Assembly (NCBI RefSeq): GCF_025917315.1
Contig: NZ_CP080627.1
Location: forward strand, 1,426,001 to 1,490,000
Source of the DNA: Halomonas qaidamensis
GTDB lineage: Bacteria > Pseudomonadota > Gammaproteobacteria > Pseudomonadales > Halomonadaceae
Reading direction: 5' to 3'
Length of the DNA stretch: 64,000 bases
The translations under genes were made by a program, and so were the position numbers. Below the pieces are notes generated by a model, which was not told the origin of the DNA, did no database searches, and saw only the letters and a list, made by a program, of their open reading frames with translations. Below are positions 8,999 through 18,428 of the stretch, in pieces (position 1 is the first letter of the stretch; every line of letters starts with the position of its first letter).

Positions 8999-10519
8999 GT
9001 GAGTCTCGTCGAATTTTCTCCTCTCAGGCCAGCGCTGCATTTTACTCCGCCGATGGGGTGGATGAATGACCCCAACGGACTCGTATATTTCGAGGGGGAG
9101 TATCACCTTTTTTATCAATACCACCCCCATGACACGGTATGGGGGCCCATGCACTGGGGGCATGCGGTAAGCACAGATCTTTGCCGCTGGGAACACTTGC
9201 CTATTACACTGGCGCCAGACGCCCAAGGGGCGTGTTTTTCAGGCAGTGCCATTGTGGATGAACATGATGTGACGGGGCTGTTTGACGGCCAGCCGGGGCT
9301 GCTGGCGTTTTATACCTGTCACCGAGTGCTTTCTGATGACCCTGAAGATTATGAGCAGTCACAGTGTTTGGCTTATAGCCGCGACAAGGGGCGTACCTGG
9401 CAGCGTTATGCAAGCAACCCTGTGCTACCCGCGCCAGGATTTAAAGATTTTCGCGACCCAAAGGTGGTGTGGCATGCTGCTACCCAACGTTGGGTAATGG
9501 CGCTGGCCTGTGGACAGGAAATTCATTTTTACACTTCGGAAAACTTATTGCACTGGCAGTTCGCCAGTGCGTTTGGCGAGGGCCACGGCGCGCATACTCA
9601 GCACCCTTGGGAGTGCCCCGATTTGTTCGAACTGCCTGTAGAAGGTGCCAAAAACGGCCAGGCGACTAGCCGCTGGGTATTAATTGTGGGCATTGGTGCT
9701 ACGCCAGATAATGCCTTTGGCTCATTCACGCACTATTTCGTGGGGGAGTTCGACGGCCAGCGTTTTACGAACGACCACTCGCCTGATGACGTCATGATGA
9801 TGGATGAAGGACGTGATTTTTACGCCGTGCAGAGCTGGTCGAATACCTCGGGGCGTCGTTTAGCCGTGGCCTGGCTGAATAATTGGCAGTATGCCAACCA
9901 TACGCCTGAAGCCGGCTGGCGGGGAATGATGAGCCTGCCAAGAGAGTTAACCCTGCGCGCGACATCGAGCGGCATTCAGCTTTGCCAGCGTATCGCCAGA
10001 GAGTGCCATGAGGCGCTGACAGCTGTATCGCAGTCTATCCCGCCACAGGCGATTCTGGGTGTTGGGCAATATAGCGTTTTAACCTCTTTGCCGCTGGTAA
10101 GTCGTGGTGTTCTTGCACTGACCTTAACGGCTGGCAGTCGAGTAGCATTGTCGCTTCAGCAGGGAGATCATCAACAGCTTACTCTTGAAGCGGGAGAGGA
10201 GGACGTTGCACTTCGCTACACGCGTAACGGCGTGAACGGACAAGCAGCTTTCGATGACCATTTCACCTGTGACCATGCAGCGGGCAGCGTTGATAGCTTA
10301 ACTGTTACGATTGAGTGGTGGTGTGATCATGGCTCGCTGGAGATCCTGGTTAACGGCGCGACGCAGCAACGAGCAATTTCCCAGGTTAGCTTTACACAAG
10401 CCAAAGGCTCGGTTGATGTGAGTGTCTTGGAAGGCAGTGTAAGCTTGCTGGAGGGCAGTGTGGTATCGAGTAAAGAAGCGGTAGCGCAAGAGAAGGTGGC
10501 CAGTTCTTGTACTAATTAG
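8999..10519 (+). CDS. scrB: GH32 sucrose/fructan hydrolase (ScrB-like)
   Basis: Glycoside hydrolase family 32 beta-fructosidase; splits sucrose (or its phosphate) or fructo-oligosaccharides. All three catalytic motifs are visible: nucleophile in WMNDPNG near residue 21, transition-state Asp in DFRDPK near 151, and acid/base Glu in WECPDLFEL near 204. A C-terminal beta-sandwich follows. There is no signal peptide, so it acts in the cytoplasm. No PTS gene is nearby, while a fructokinase gene converges on it, so free sucrose rather than sucrose 6-phosphate may be the substrate. The start is GTG with AAAGG nine bases upstream. Confidence 0.88.
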   Translation: MSLVEFSPLRPALHFTPPMGWMNDPNGLVYFEGEYHLFYQYHPHDTVWGPMHWGHAVSTDLCRWEHLPITLAPDAQGACFSGSAIVDEHDVTGLFDGQPGLLAFYTCHRVLSDDPEDYEQSQCLAYSRDKGRTWQRYASNPVLPAPGFKDFRDPKVVWHAATQRWVMALACGQEIHFYTSENLLHWQFASAFGEGHGAHTQHPWECPDLFELPVEGAKNGQATSRWVLIVGIGATPDNAFGSFTHYFVGEFDGQRFTNDHSPDDVMMMDEGRDFYAVQSWSNTSGRRLAVAWLNNWQYANHTPEAGWRGMMSLPRELTLRATSSGIQLCQRIARECHEALTAVSQSIPPQAILGVGQYSVLTSLPLVSRGVLALTLTAGSRVALSLQQGDHQQLTLEAGEEDVALRYTRNGVNGQAAFDDHFTCDHAAGSVDSLTVTIEWWCDHGSLEILVNGATQQRAISQVSFTQAKGSVDVSVLEGSVSLLEGSVVSSKEAVAQEKVASSCTN

Positions 10520-10595
10520 CGCGCTGGTAGGATGTAGAGTGCAAATGGGTTTTAGCGTGTAAGTGGGATTTAGCGTGTAAGTAAGATGCGTGATT

Positions 10596-10623
10596 AAGGA
10601 CGTGCTGTTGCACGCCCTTTTTT
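10596..10623 (+). terminator. Terminator between scrB and scrK
   Basis: Arms AAGGACGTGC and GCACGCCCTT around a TGTT loop form a stem with one mismatch, followed by a T run to 10623. It ends the scrB transcript. Just before it (about 10547-10587) two copies of a TTTAGCGTGTAAGT unit occur in tandem, with no evident role. Confidence 0.75.
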
Positions 10624-10651
10624 GCTACAGACGTTATGTATTTCACAGACG

Positions 10652-11611
10652 TTACGTATTTCTTAGCGCTTCAATATCACTATGAGTCGGCAGTGCGGCG
10701 TAAGCGCCTGGGCGGGTCACTGCGTGAGCGCCACAGCGGCAGGCAATCTCCACCGCGCGGGTTAAAAAGGCACTGTCCTGGTACCAGTTCTCATTTATGC
10801 CGTGCCGTGATAACTCAGCCAGCAGGCCGCCAATAAACGCATCACCGCCAGCGGTTGTGTCAACAGCGGTTACCTGGGGCGGCGTGATGGTGTGGTCAAG
10901 GCCAACACCTCTCAGCACCACGTTGTTAGGGCCGTCAGTGATTAAAATTACTTTTACCCCAGCGGCTAGTCGCTGAGATAGCCACGCTTCCTGAGAGTGC
11001 CCGCCACGAAGATAATCAAGCTCATCTAGTGAGACTTTAACGAGATCGGCGTTATCCAATAGCTCGGTTACCAGCCAGAGGTCGGCTGACCCTTCGGTCC
11101 ACAGGTTGTGGCGGAGGTTAGCATCCACGCTGACTAAACAGCTCGCGCGCTTCGCCATAGCGGCAATCGCTAAGGTGGTGTCGGCAATCTCGGGGTCAGT
11201 CAAACTATTGCTGCACAAGTGAACAATGGCCGGTTGTTCAAACACGCCCTGGGGCAAGTGCTCTAGGCGATAGAGCAGGTCGGCCGCCGGTGGGCGATAA
11301 AAATCAAACGTGCGCTCGCCGCTGCTATCCCGGGAAACAAACGCCAGTGCAGTGCGTGCTTCTTTGGTCAACACCACGCCCTGAGTATCTACCCCATGGC
11401 TTTTCAGCTCACGAATCAGGAAGTGGCCAAACGTATCGTCACCCACCATGCCTAAAAACTGGCTGGGTACGTTAAGTCGCGCGCAGGCAACCGCGACGTT
11501 CGCAGGCGCCCCCCCCGCGTAAGGCGTGAAGGTTTCTTGGCCAGTATCATCGCCTAAGCGGCTGGACAACATATCAACCAAGGCTTCACCGAAAGCAATC
11601 ACCGGCGTCAT
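10652..11611 (-). CDS. scrK: Fructokinase (PfkB family)
   Basis: Ribokinase/PfkB-family sugar kinase, here most likely phosphorylating the fructose released by the adjacent GH32 enzyme. The N-terminus FGEALVDML, the GGAPANVAVACARL substrate motif near residue 33 and the C-terminal ATP/anion-hole motif DTTAGGDAFIGGLLAEL near 245 are diagnostic. The 319 residues suit fructokinase. AAGGA seven bases before the ATG supports the start. It follows the aldo/keto reductase gene by 40 bases and may be the last gene of an edd-glk-akr-scrK transcript. Confidence 0.88.
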   Translation of the reverse strand: MTPVIAFGEALVDMLSSRLGDDTGQETFTPYAGGAPANVAVACARLNVPSQFLGMVGDDTFGHFLIRELKSHGVDTQGVVLTKEARTALAFVSRDSSGERTFDFYRPPAADLLYRLEHLPQGVFEQPAIVHLCSNSLTDPEIADTTLAIAAMAKRASCLVSVDANLRHNLWTEGSADLWLVTELLDNADLVKVSLDELDYLRGGHSQEAWLSQRLAAGVKVILITDGPNNVVLRGVGLDHTITPPQVTAVDTTAGGDAFIGGLLAELSRHGINENWYQDSAFLTRAVEIACRCGAHAVTRPGAYAALPTHSDIEALRNT

Positions 11612-11651
11612 AAGTCATTCCTTGTCATTATATTATTAATTGATGAAGGGA

Positions 11652-12521
11652 TTACGCGACGCAGTGGCCTCGCGCGGCCTCTAACAGCTCGTACCATGTC
11701 TCTCTTGAGAGCGTCTCAGGCCCGTTGAGCATGTCAGCAATACGCTCAGGTTTTACACTGCCGACAACGGGAATCGGACGGCTAGTCAGTGTCCGCAACC
11801 AAGCCAGCCCTAACGCGTTAGGAGTGCAGTTTTGCTCTTGGGCTACGCGGTTAAGCACGTTACCGACGTCGCCTTGCATGAGTGTGCCGCCCGCTAGCGG
11901 TGACCAGGCCATCGGAGCATGGCCGTCGGCGCAAAGATCATCAAAGCTGCCATCAAACAGGGGGGCGTTATGGCTAATGGAAAGCTCGATTTGGTTGGCT
12001 CGTAAAGGGTGATGCATGGCGTTTTGCAGTCTGCGCCACTGGCTTGGCAAATGGTTAGAAATGCCCGCAGCGCCAATTTTACCTGCATCGATAGCGTCAT
12101 CCAGGGCACGGCCAGTCGCTTCTGCGTTCATTAATAGGTCGGGGCGATGAATTAAAAAATGCTCGATGCGCTCGATGCCCAAGCGACCTAGTGCGGCATC
12201 AATCGACTTATTCAAATAGGCAGGGCTGGCGTTATAGTGCTTTATCTTGCCAGAGCCGTGGGCTGGGTTATCGTTGGCGATGCTCGCTTTGGTCACCACC
12301 TTAAGCCGTTTCGCTAACCCAGGACGCGTGCGCAGCGCTTGACCAAATAGCGTCTCGCAAGCACCGCTGCCATAAATGTCGGCATGGTCGAACCAGTGCA
12401 ACCCCTGCTCGATACGGGCTTCGATCCAGTCGGCAAGGTGATTCGCCTGGTGCATCTCTGGTGCTTCATGCAGGCGCATCATGCCGAGAACAAAGGGCGC
12501 ATCGAAAGTGTGAGCAGGCAT
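11652..12521 (-). CDS. Aldo/keto reductase (YdhF/Tas-like)
   Basis: NAD(P)H-dependent oxidoreductase with the aldo/keto reductase barrel. The catalytic set is visible: Asp and Tyr in WFDHADIYGSG, Lys in KVVTKASI and His in FLIHRPD; the C-terminal nucleotide motif reads PIPVVGSVKPERI. Substrate unknown; YdhF-type reductases are the closest I recognise. A longer frame reaches 12605 inside glk, but AGGA eight bases before the ATG at 12521, in the 16-base gap after glk, favours this 289-residue start. It lies between glk and scrK, so a role in sugar metabolism is inferred. Confidence 0.82.
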   Translation of the reverse strand: MPAHTFDAPFVLGMMRLHEAPEMHQANHLADWIEARIEQGLHWFDHADIYGSGACETLFGQALRTRPGLAKRLKVVTKASIANDNPAHGSGKIKHYNASPAYLNKSIDAALGRLGIERIEHFLIHRPDLLMNAEATGRALDDAIDAGKIGAAGISNHLPSQWRRLQNAMHHPLRANQIELSISHNAPLFDGSFDDLCADGHAPMAWSPLAGGTLMQGDVGNVLNRVAQEQNCTPNALGLAWLRTLTSRPIPVVGSVKPERIADMLNGPETLSRETWYELLEAARGHCVA

Positions 12522-12537
12522 GGTCATTCCTAATAAG

Positions 12538-13503
12538 TTAAAAGACTTCTTCGTTATGCAGCGCTTCAGCGGCTCCGAGTAGCCCTGTCCACGGGTGAGT
12601 AACAATCCACACGGGAATATCGGCGTTATAGGCGCCCATCCGGCCTTTGTTCACAAAGCTATCGCGCAGCTCGGATTTGGGTAGCCACTCCAGCAGGCGT
12701 GGTAAAATTCCGCCGCATAGATAAACACCGCCCCTGGCTCCCATCGTCAGGGTTGCGTCGCCGCATACATCACCGAGAATTTTTAAAAAGCGCAACAGGG
12801 TGGCGGTGGCGGTAGGGTCACCCTGGTTGGCGGCTTGGGTAACCTCGGCTGGCGTCGTGCAGCTAGGCGTTTGCTCGTTCAGCTCGCAGTGGGCTTGGTA
12901 CAGTTCCAATAGGCCCTGGCCGCATAAAATGCGCTCCACGCTGACCCGTTGGTAACGCTGTAGAAAAACATCCAGCAGCGCTCGCTCAGTGGTGTCAGTG
13001 GGGGCAAACGTAACGTGGCCGCCCTCGGTGGGAAGCGGTATCCAAGCATGTTGGCCGGGAAAAACGCCAGCAACGCCCAGACCTGTACCGGGGCCAATTA
13101 CCAAGCGGGTAGAGTGAGACTGAGCCATACCCGCTTGTACTTCCACTAGATTGTCGGTGTCCACATGGGGCACGCCCAGTGCCTGTGCGGTAAAGTCATT
13201 AATCACTTTGAACAGCGATAGATTCAGCGTCTGCTGAACATCGCTTTTCATAAAATCCCAGTGATTATTGGTCATCTTGACGCGCTCGGCGTGAACCGGA
13301 CAGGCAAACGCCAAACAGGCTTCCATTGGTGCATTGTCACCGGTAGCTCCCACGCGCTCCAGATAGTCCTGAATCGCATCGATAACCCCAGGGTAGTCCG
13401 CGCAGGGAAGATTAATAATATCGTGGGGCGTTACCCCACCTGGCGTGACGAGCGCCAGGCGTGCATTGGTACCGCCAATATCACCAATTAAGGCCGGTCG
13501 CAT
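12538..13503 (-). CDS. glk: Glucokinase
   Basis: Phosphorylates glucose to glucose 6-phosphate with ATP, feeding Zwf. It has the Proteobacterial-type glucokinase layout: phosphate loop GDIGGTNARLALV at the N-terminus, NDFTAQALG near residue 100, GPGTGLGVAGVF near 137 and EGGHVTFAP near 161. The 321 residues equal the E. coli enzyme's length. Its ATG overlaps the edd stop codon by one base, so the two are translationally coupled. Confidence 0.94.
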   Translation of the reverse strand: MRPALIGDIGGTNARLALVTPGGVTPHDIINLPCADYPGVIDAIQDYLERVGATGDNAPMEACLAFACPVHAERVKMTNNHWDFMKSDVQQTLNLSLFKVINDFTAQALGVPHVDTDNLVEVQAGMAQSHSTRLVIGPGTGLGVAGVFPGQHAWIPLPTEGGHVTFAPTDTTERALLDVFLQRYQRVSVERILCGQGLLELYQAHCELNEQTPSCTTPAEVTQAANQGDPTATATLLRFLKILGDVCGDATLTMGARGGVYLCGGILPRLLEWLPKSELRDSFVNKGRMGAYNADIPVWIVTHPWTGLLGAAEALHNEEVF

Positions 13504-15392
13504 CAGGCATCCTCTTGAAGAATCTGGCCCTGTTGACGAGCGAGATCGTCGGCTTCAAAGCCGCCCAGTGAGCCTGCACCTTCTTCACCCCGCATGGCCA
13601 GGTGGCGGAAGCCGCTAAACAGTTCGCGGCCCAGGCCAACGTGATAGTGATCCAAATTCGCCACTACGCGCTCGCGATCTGCCCAGGTAGCCGCCTCTAC
13701 TTTGGCTTCCAGCGTACCTGCGTTGGCGTCCAGGCGCACAATGTCGCCGTCGCGCAGTTTCGATAGCGGGCCGCCGTCCAGTGCTTCTGGGCTAATATGA
13801 ATCGCAGCGGGCACTTTACCGGACGCGCCAGACATACGGCCATCGGTCACCAGTGCCACCTTGAAACCACGGTCCTGCAGTACGCCTAGGAACGGCGTCA
13901 GTTTGTGTAGTTCCGGCATTCCGTTGGCTTTTGGCCCTTGGAAGCGCACCACCACGATGACATCGCGATCTAAGTCTCCAGACTCAAACGCCGCCTTCAT
14001 TTCATTCTGGTCTTCGAAGATTTTCACCGGTGCTTCTACCACGCGGTGTTCGTCTGCAACGGCGGATACTTTGATCACGCCGCGTCCCAGGTTGCCTTTC
14101 ATTACGGTCAGGCCGCCGGTAGCTGCGAAGGGGTTAGCCACTGGGCGTAAGACGTCTTCGTCTAAGCTGCTTTCCGGACCTTCGTGCCAAACTACCTTGC
14201 CATTTTCCAAGAACGGCTCTTGGGTATAGGCGGTCAAGTCAGTGCCGAACACCGTGGGGATATCGCCGTGCAGTAAGCCCGCGCCGAGCAGTTCGCGGAA
14301 CAGGTAGCTCATGCCGCCTGCCGCCTGAAAGTGGTTAATGTCCGCTTGGCCGTTAGGGTATACCTGCATCAGGCTGGGCGTTACGGCGGAAAGGTCGGTG
14401 AAGTCATCCCAGTTCAGCGTAATGCCTGCCGCAGCGGCCATGGCAATCAAATGCATCGTATGGTTGGTCGATCCGCCAGATGCCAACAAACCGACTACCG
14501 CGTTGACGATGGCGCGCTCATCAATCTGCTTATAGAAAGGGCGGTAGTCACCGCCAGGTTCAGTGTTGCGAATCGCCTGTTCGGTTGCGTAGCGGGTCAG
14601 GGCTTCACGCATTTCCGTGCCTGGGTTCACAAACGAAGTGCCCGGCAGGTGAAGGCCCATTACTTCCATCATCAGCTGATTCGAGTTGGCAGTGCCGTAG
14701 AAGGTGCAGGTGCCAGGGCTGTGATAAGAGTCAGACTCCGCTTGCAGCAGCGCGTCGCGGCCCACTTTGCCTTCTGCGTATAGCTGGCGGATGCGCGCTT
14801 TCTCTTTGTTCGGCAAGCCGCTGGGCATCGGGCCAGCCGGTACGAACATGGCAGGTAAATGACCAAAGCGCGCCGCAGCGATAAACAGGCCAGGGATAAT
14901 CTTGTCGCACACGCCCAGATAAAGGGCAGCATCAAACATGTTGTGTGAAAGCCCAACGGCGGCCGCCATTGCAATCACGTCGCGAGAAAACAGCGACAGT
15001 TCCATGCCCGGTTGCCCTTGAGTAACCCCGTCGCACATGGCGGGCACACCACCGGCAAACTGGGCGGTTGATCCCATGGCGCTGGCAGCGGCTTTGATGG
15101 TTTCCGGGAAAGTTTCAAACGGCTGATGGGCCGACAGCATATCGTTGTAAGACGAGATGATCCCTAAGTTGGCGCTGTTCATCAGCTTCAGGGAGTCTTT
15201 CTCTTGGGGGCTGCAGGCGGCAAAGCCGTGAGCCAGGTTACCGCAAGATAGCTCTGCACGATGCACACCACGCTTATGCTGGTCCGCCATGCGTTGCTCA
15301 TAGAGAGCACGCCGCTCAGCAGAGCGCTCACGGATGCGTTGGGTAACCTCAGCAACGGTAGAATTTAAAGTAGCGGGTGTTGAGCTCGGCAT
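13503..15392 (-). CDS. edd: 6-phosphogluconate dehydratase
   Basis: Iron-sulfur dehydratase converting 6-phosphogluconate to KDPG, the committed Entner-Doudoroff step. IlvD/Edd features are [13 protein letters not shown] near residue 50, the cluster Cys in [26 protein letters not shown] and [16 protein letters not shown] in the C-terminal half. A frame reaches 15425, but the ATG at 15392 has AGAGG six bases upstream and gives an Edd-like N-terminus (629 residues). The upstream gap holds two HexR palindromes. It is first of the edd-glk-akr-scrK set. Confidence 0.95.
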   Translation of the reverse strand: MPSSTPATLNSTVAEVTQRIRERSAERRALYEQRMADQHKRGVHRAELSCGNLAHGFAACSPQEKDSLKLMNSANLGIISSYNDMLSAHQPFETFPETIKAAASAMGSTAQFAGGVPAMCDGVTQGQPGMELSLFSRDVIAMAAAVGLSHNMFDAALYLGVCDKIIPGLFIAAARFGHLPAMFVPAGPMPSGLPNKEKARIRQLYAEGKVGRDALLQAESDSYHSPGTCTFYGTANSNQLMMEVMGLHLPGTSFVNPGTEMREALTRYATEQAIRNTEPGGDYRPFYKQIDERAIVNAVVGLLASGGSTNHTMHLIAMAAAAGITLNWDDFTDLSAVTPSLMQVYPNGQADINHFQAAGGMSYLFRELLGAGLLHGDIPTVFGTDLTAYTQEPFLENGKVVWHEGPESSLDEDVLRPVANPFAATGGLTVMKGNLGRGVIKVSAVADEHRVVEAPVKIFEDQNEMKAAFESGDLDRDVIVVVRFQGPKANGMPELHKLTPFLGVLQDRGFKVALVTDGRMSGASGKVPAAIHISPEALDGGPLSKLRDGDIVRLDANAGTLEAKVEAATWADRERVVANLDHYHVGLGRELFSGFRHLAMRGEEGAGSLGGFEADDLARQQGQILQEDA

Positions 15393-15428
15393 AGAGACCT
15401 CTGCATGGTAGAGACGGTGAGTCAAGTT

Positions 15429-15443
15429 TGTAGTTATTTTACA
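15429..15443. promoter_or_regulatory. HexR operator 1 before edd
   Basis: TGTAGTTATTTTACA matches the HexR palindrome TGTARTWWWAYTACA with one mismatch, 36 bases upstream of the edd ATG. It shares its half-site with the exact HexR site before zwf, so both Entner-Doudoroff units are likely one regulon. Confidence 0.78.
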
Positions 15444-15490
15444 TCTTTTTGTGTCGATATAAGAGACTTTACGGCAATAAAAACCATATT

Positions 15491-15505
15491 TGTAGTTTTA
15501 TTACC
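15491..15505. promoter_or_regulatory. HexR operator 2 before edd
   Basis: TGTAGTTTTATTACC matches the HexR palindrome except for the last base and lies 62 bases upstream of operator 1. Two spaced sites may allow cooperative binding or a second promoter. The remaining gap to cobT (15506-15685) holds a small CCCCTAATGGGG hairpin at about 15579-15590 and no cobalamin riboswitch that I can recognise. Confidence 0.65.
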
Positions 15506-15685
15506 CCTAGTTGATAACTACTATCGTCGTAAATGATGATGCTTTTATGAACCTTACAGCTAACAGAGCAGTTCGGCCCCTAATGGGGTGGTTGCGTGCT
15601 GAAGTGTCTTAAAGCGCAAGTATAGCAGCCGCGCTTTTGCTAACATCTTGCGCAAAATGAATTTGATTGCTGCTCTGGAGCCGCT

Positions 15686-16735
15686 ATGCATCCCGTCGTT
15701 AACCACGTCACGCCACTTGATAGTCACACTGGCGCATTGACACTTCGCTATATTGATACGCTCACCAAGCCGCCAGGCAGCCTCGGCCAGTTAGAAACAT
15801 TGGCCGTTACGCTTAGTGAGATCACTGGTGAATGTAAACCAATCATCACGCCACCGGCGATTATTGTCTTTGCTGCTGATCATGGTATTGCTGAAGAGGG
15901 AGTGTCGGCCTTCCCACAAGAAGTGACGGCTCAAATGGTGGCTAACTTTGTCCGTGGTGGCGCGGCGATTAACGTCTTCGCCAGACAAATTGGCGCCCAG
16001 GTTGAGGTGGTGGATGTTGGCGTTGCTTCACACCTAGCAATGCCGAGTATTACGGATGCCAAAGTGCGCGCGGGCACCGCCAATATGGTGTTTGAAGATG
16101 CCATGAGCCGTGACGAAGCACTCGCTGCGTTACAGGTAGGCGGCGAAGCCGTTGAGCGCGCCGTTCAGGCGGGAGCGAAATGCATTATTGTTGGTGAAAT
16201 GGGCATTGCGAATACCACCGCAAGCAGCGCCATGCTGGCGGCGCTGACCGGTAAGCCAGTGGCTCAGTTGGTGGGCGCTGGCACCGGTATTAGTAGCGTC
16301 CAGCAGGCTCATAAAGTAGCGGTGATTGAGCGGGCGCTAAGCGCACGCCAAGCCAATGCCGAAGACCCCATAGAGGTGTTAAGCAAGCTAGGCGGGTTAG
16401 AGATTGCTGCTATGGCAGGCGCTTATCTAGCCACGGCGGCCAATCGCTTGCCAGCCATTGTGGATGGCTTTATCGCCACGGTTGCTGCCCTGACGGCCTG
16501 CCGTTTATGTCCAGCGGTGCGCGGTTATTTGATTTTTGGACATCGTTCTGAAGAGCCTGGCCATGCCACGGCCCTTGAGGCGCTTGATGCAACGCCATTG
16601 TTCTCTTTGGGGATGCGCCTGGGGGAAGGCAGTGGCGCGGCGTTGGCGTTTCCTTTATTACAGGCCGCCGCCGCGATGCTCAGTGAAATGGCTACCTTTG
16701 CCGATGCGGGCATTAGCGACAATGCTGACCCATGA
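15686..16735 (+). CDS. cobT: NaMN:dimethylbenzimidazole phosphoribosyltransferase CobT
   Basis: Makes alpha-ribazole 5'-phosphate from nicotinate mononucleotide and dimethylbenzimidazole for the lower ligand loop of cobalamin. Family motifs are the N-terminal LTKPPGSLGQLE, FAADHGIAEEGVS near residue 69, GEMGIANTTASSA near 172 and GAGTGI near 200. The 349 residues fit. GGAG precedes the ATG closely. It opens a tightly overlapping run of eight corrinoid genes, the next starting within its stop codon. Confidence 0.94.
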   Translation: MHPVVNHVTPLDSHTGALTLRYIDTLTKPPGSLGQLETLAVTLSEITGECKPIITPPAIIVFAADHGIAEEGVSAFPQEVTAQMVANFVRGGAAINVFARQIGAQVEVVDVGVASHLAMPSITDAKVRAGTANMVFEDAMSRDEALAALQVGGEAVERAVQAGAKCIIVGEMGIANTTASSAMLAALTGKPVAQLVGAGTGISSVQQAHKVAVIERALSARQANAEDPIEVLSKLGGLEIAAMAGAYLATAANRLPAIVDGFIATVAALTACRLCPAVRGYLIFGHRSEEPGHATALEALDATPLFSLGMRLGEGSGAALAFPLLQAAAAMLSEMATFADAGISDNADP

Positions 16736-17451
16736 GCGAGCTAGAAACGCTTTCATTTAGCCAGCCGCTAACGTGGTCGCAAAGTGAACACTGCTTGGTG
16801 GTGTCGGCTGCTGAGCCACTGTACACCCTGAGTAGCGCGCTTGTGGGAGGCGGGTTTGGGCATTGCCAACACTTCGCAAATTTTCACGTCGATAAAGATT
16901 ACGACGGCCATCACCCGAAAGATGATCTGATGCGCTGGCTAGATGATCAACGACTACCGCTATCCGCTGTTGCGATGATGACTGCAGTGCGCCTGCACAG
17001 CGCATGTGCCGTCAGCGTACCATTGGCTGCAACAACCAATGGTGTGCTGGCGTTGGTGACGGCAGGTGTTGGCAACGCGGTTGATATTAGCGTTTCAAGT
17101 GACGCAGATCCTCGCTTAATGCTGAGAAGCGCACCTAGGGTAGGCACAATTAACACGTTTCTTTTTTTAGATGCCCATTTGACCGATGGCGCGCTGGTTA
17201 ATGCGTCTCTATCAGCAACGGAAGCGAAAGTTCAAGCATTGAGAGAAATGGGCGTTAACGATCCATTCAGCGAAACGCCCGCTACCGGCACATCAACCGA
17301 CAGCCTGTCTATCGCCGCTACCCAGCGTGGCGATCCAACACCTTATGCAGGCTCTGGCACGGCGATTGGGCGGGCGATAGGACAAGCGGTGTATCAGGCG
17401 ACGTTGGGGTCGCTGACGAAATCGCAACAGGTTTCACCATGCTGGGGTTAG
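16732..17451 (+). CDS. cbiZ: Adenosylcobinamide amidohydrolase CbiZ
   Basis: Removes the aminopropanol arm from adenosylcobinamide, or the loop from pseudo-cobalamins, giving cobyric acid for rebuilding. Features of the family are SSALVGGGFG near residue 35, ANFHVDKDYDG near 47, MTAV near 83, TNGVLALVTAGVGNAVDI near 103 and the GTINTFLFLDA stretch near 138, then TGTSTDSLSIAATQRG in the C-terminus. The 239 residues are normal. ATGA overlaps the cobT stop. Its presence inside the loop-assembly operon means salvage and remodelling of foreign corrinoids. Confidence 0.88.
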   Translation: MSELETLSFSQPLTWSQSEHCLVVSAAEPLYTLSSALVGGGFGHCQHFANFHVDKDYDGHHPKDDLMRWLDDQRLPLSAVAMMTAVRLHSACAVSVPLAATTNGVLALVTAGVGNAVDISVSSDADPRLMLRSAPRVGTINTFLFLDAHLTDGALVNASLSATEAKVQALREMGVNDPFSETPATGTSTDSLSIAATQRGDPTPYAGSGTAIGRAIGQAVYQATLGSLTKSQQVSPCWG

Positions 17452-18428
17452 CGTCTGTTGGTTTAGTAGCGATGGCGATTGTGATTGATTTGATCATTGG
17501 TGACCCCCGTTCGCTGCCGCATCCCGTGGTCATTATTGGGCGCACCATCAGCGCACTTGAGCAGCGCTGGAACCAGGGAAGTGAAAAACGCCGTCGGCGC
17601 TTGGGCTTTATGCTCACTGCAACCATTGTGCTGGGCACGTTTAGTCTTGCTTGGCTAGGTTTGGCACTACTGACGTGGGTACACCCTTGGCTTGGGCTAG
17701 CTGCCGAGCTATGGCTGCTGGCGACAACGCTGGCCATAAAAGGTTTGGCGGAAGCGGGACGTGCCATTGCTGTGCCGCTGGCTAACGGTGATTTTGCATC
17801 GGCGCGAAAGGCGCTTTCTATGGTGGTGGGGCGTGATACCGAGCAACTGGATGAAGCAGGCATTACCCGTGGTGCGGTGGAAACCATTGCAGAAAACACG
17901 GTAGACGGCATTACCTCGCCGCTATTTTTTGCTGTGATAGGCGGTGCGCCGCTGGCGCTGGCTTACAAAGCGATTAACACGCTGGATTCCATGGTGGGCT
18001 ACCAAAACGAACGCTACAGCGACTTTGGTTATGCCTCGGCGAAACTCGATGATATCGCTAACTGGCTTCCCGCAAGGCTGACCGCGCTATGCTTGTGGGC
18101 TGCTGGGGTGTTGATCAGTTGGCAATCATCGGCGCACTATTGGCGTCGGGCCATTATGGCCACCTGCCGCGAAGCGCCCCGTCACCCAAGCCCTAATGCG
18201 GGGTGGCCAGAGGCCATGGTCGCGAATCTGTTGGGTGTGCAGTTGGGTGGCACCAATGTTTATCAGGGCGCGGTATCCCATCGAGCCACCCTTGGCTCCC
18301 CGTTGGAAACGCTGACGTGTTCGCATATCAACGCCACGATTAAATTGATGCACGGCGCTTGGTTGCTGTTTTTCTTGTTAATGGCCGTGTTAACGATCTT
18401 ATTAAGCGTGGGGATTTCATGGCTATGA
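17439..18428 (+). CDS. cbiB: Adenosylcobinamide-phosphate synthase CbiB/CobD
   Basis: Integral membrane enzyme that joins cobyric acid to (R)-1-aminopropanol phosphate. Typical motifs are DLIIGDPRSLPHPV near residue 15, VGRDTEQLDEAGITRGAVET near 128, then AENTVDG and KAINTLDSMVGYQNERY near 178. Several hydrophobic segments are present and the 329 residues fit the family. It overlaps cbiZ by 13 bases and takes the product of CbiZ as substrate, so the two are metabolically linked. Called CbiB in Salmonella and CobD in Pseudomonas. Confidence 0.93.
   Translation: MLGLASVGLVAMAIVIDLIIGDPRSLPHPVVIIGRTISALEQRWNQGSEKRRRRLGFMLTATIVLGTFSLAWLGLALLTWVHPWLGLAAELWLLATTLAIKGLAEAGRAIAVPLANGDFASARKALSMVVGRDTEQLDEAGITRGAVETIAENTVDGITSPLFFAVIGGAPLALAYKAINTLDSMVGYQNERYSDFGYASAKLDDIANWLPARLTALCLWAAGVLISWQSSAHYWRRAIMATCREAPRHPSPNAGWPEAMVANLLGVQLGGTNVYQGAVSHRATLGSPLETLTCSHINATIKLMHGAWLLFFLLMAVLTILLSVGISWL

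Noticed and set aside
13861..14783. Long plus-strand open frames opposite edd
   Set aside because: They lie entirely antisense to a well-matched edd gene, have no recognisable motifs and follow its codon pattern; they are shadows.
15506..15685. Cobalamin riboswitch before cobT
   Set aside because: The B12 box and the GCCACTG element, both clear at 21855-22055, are not present here.
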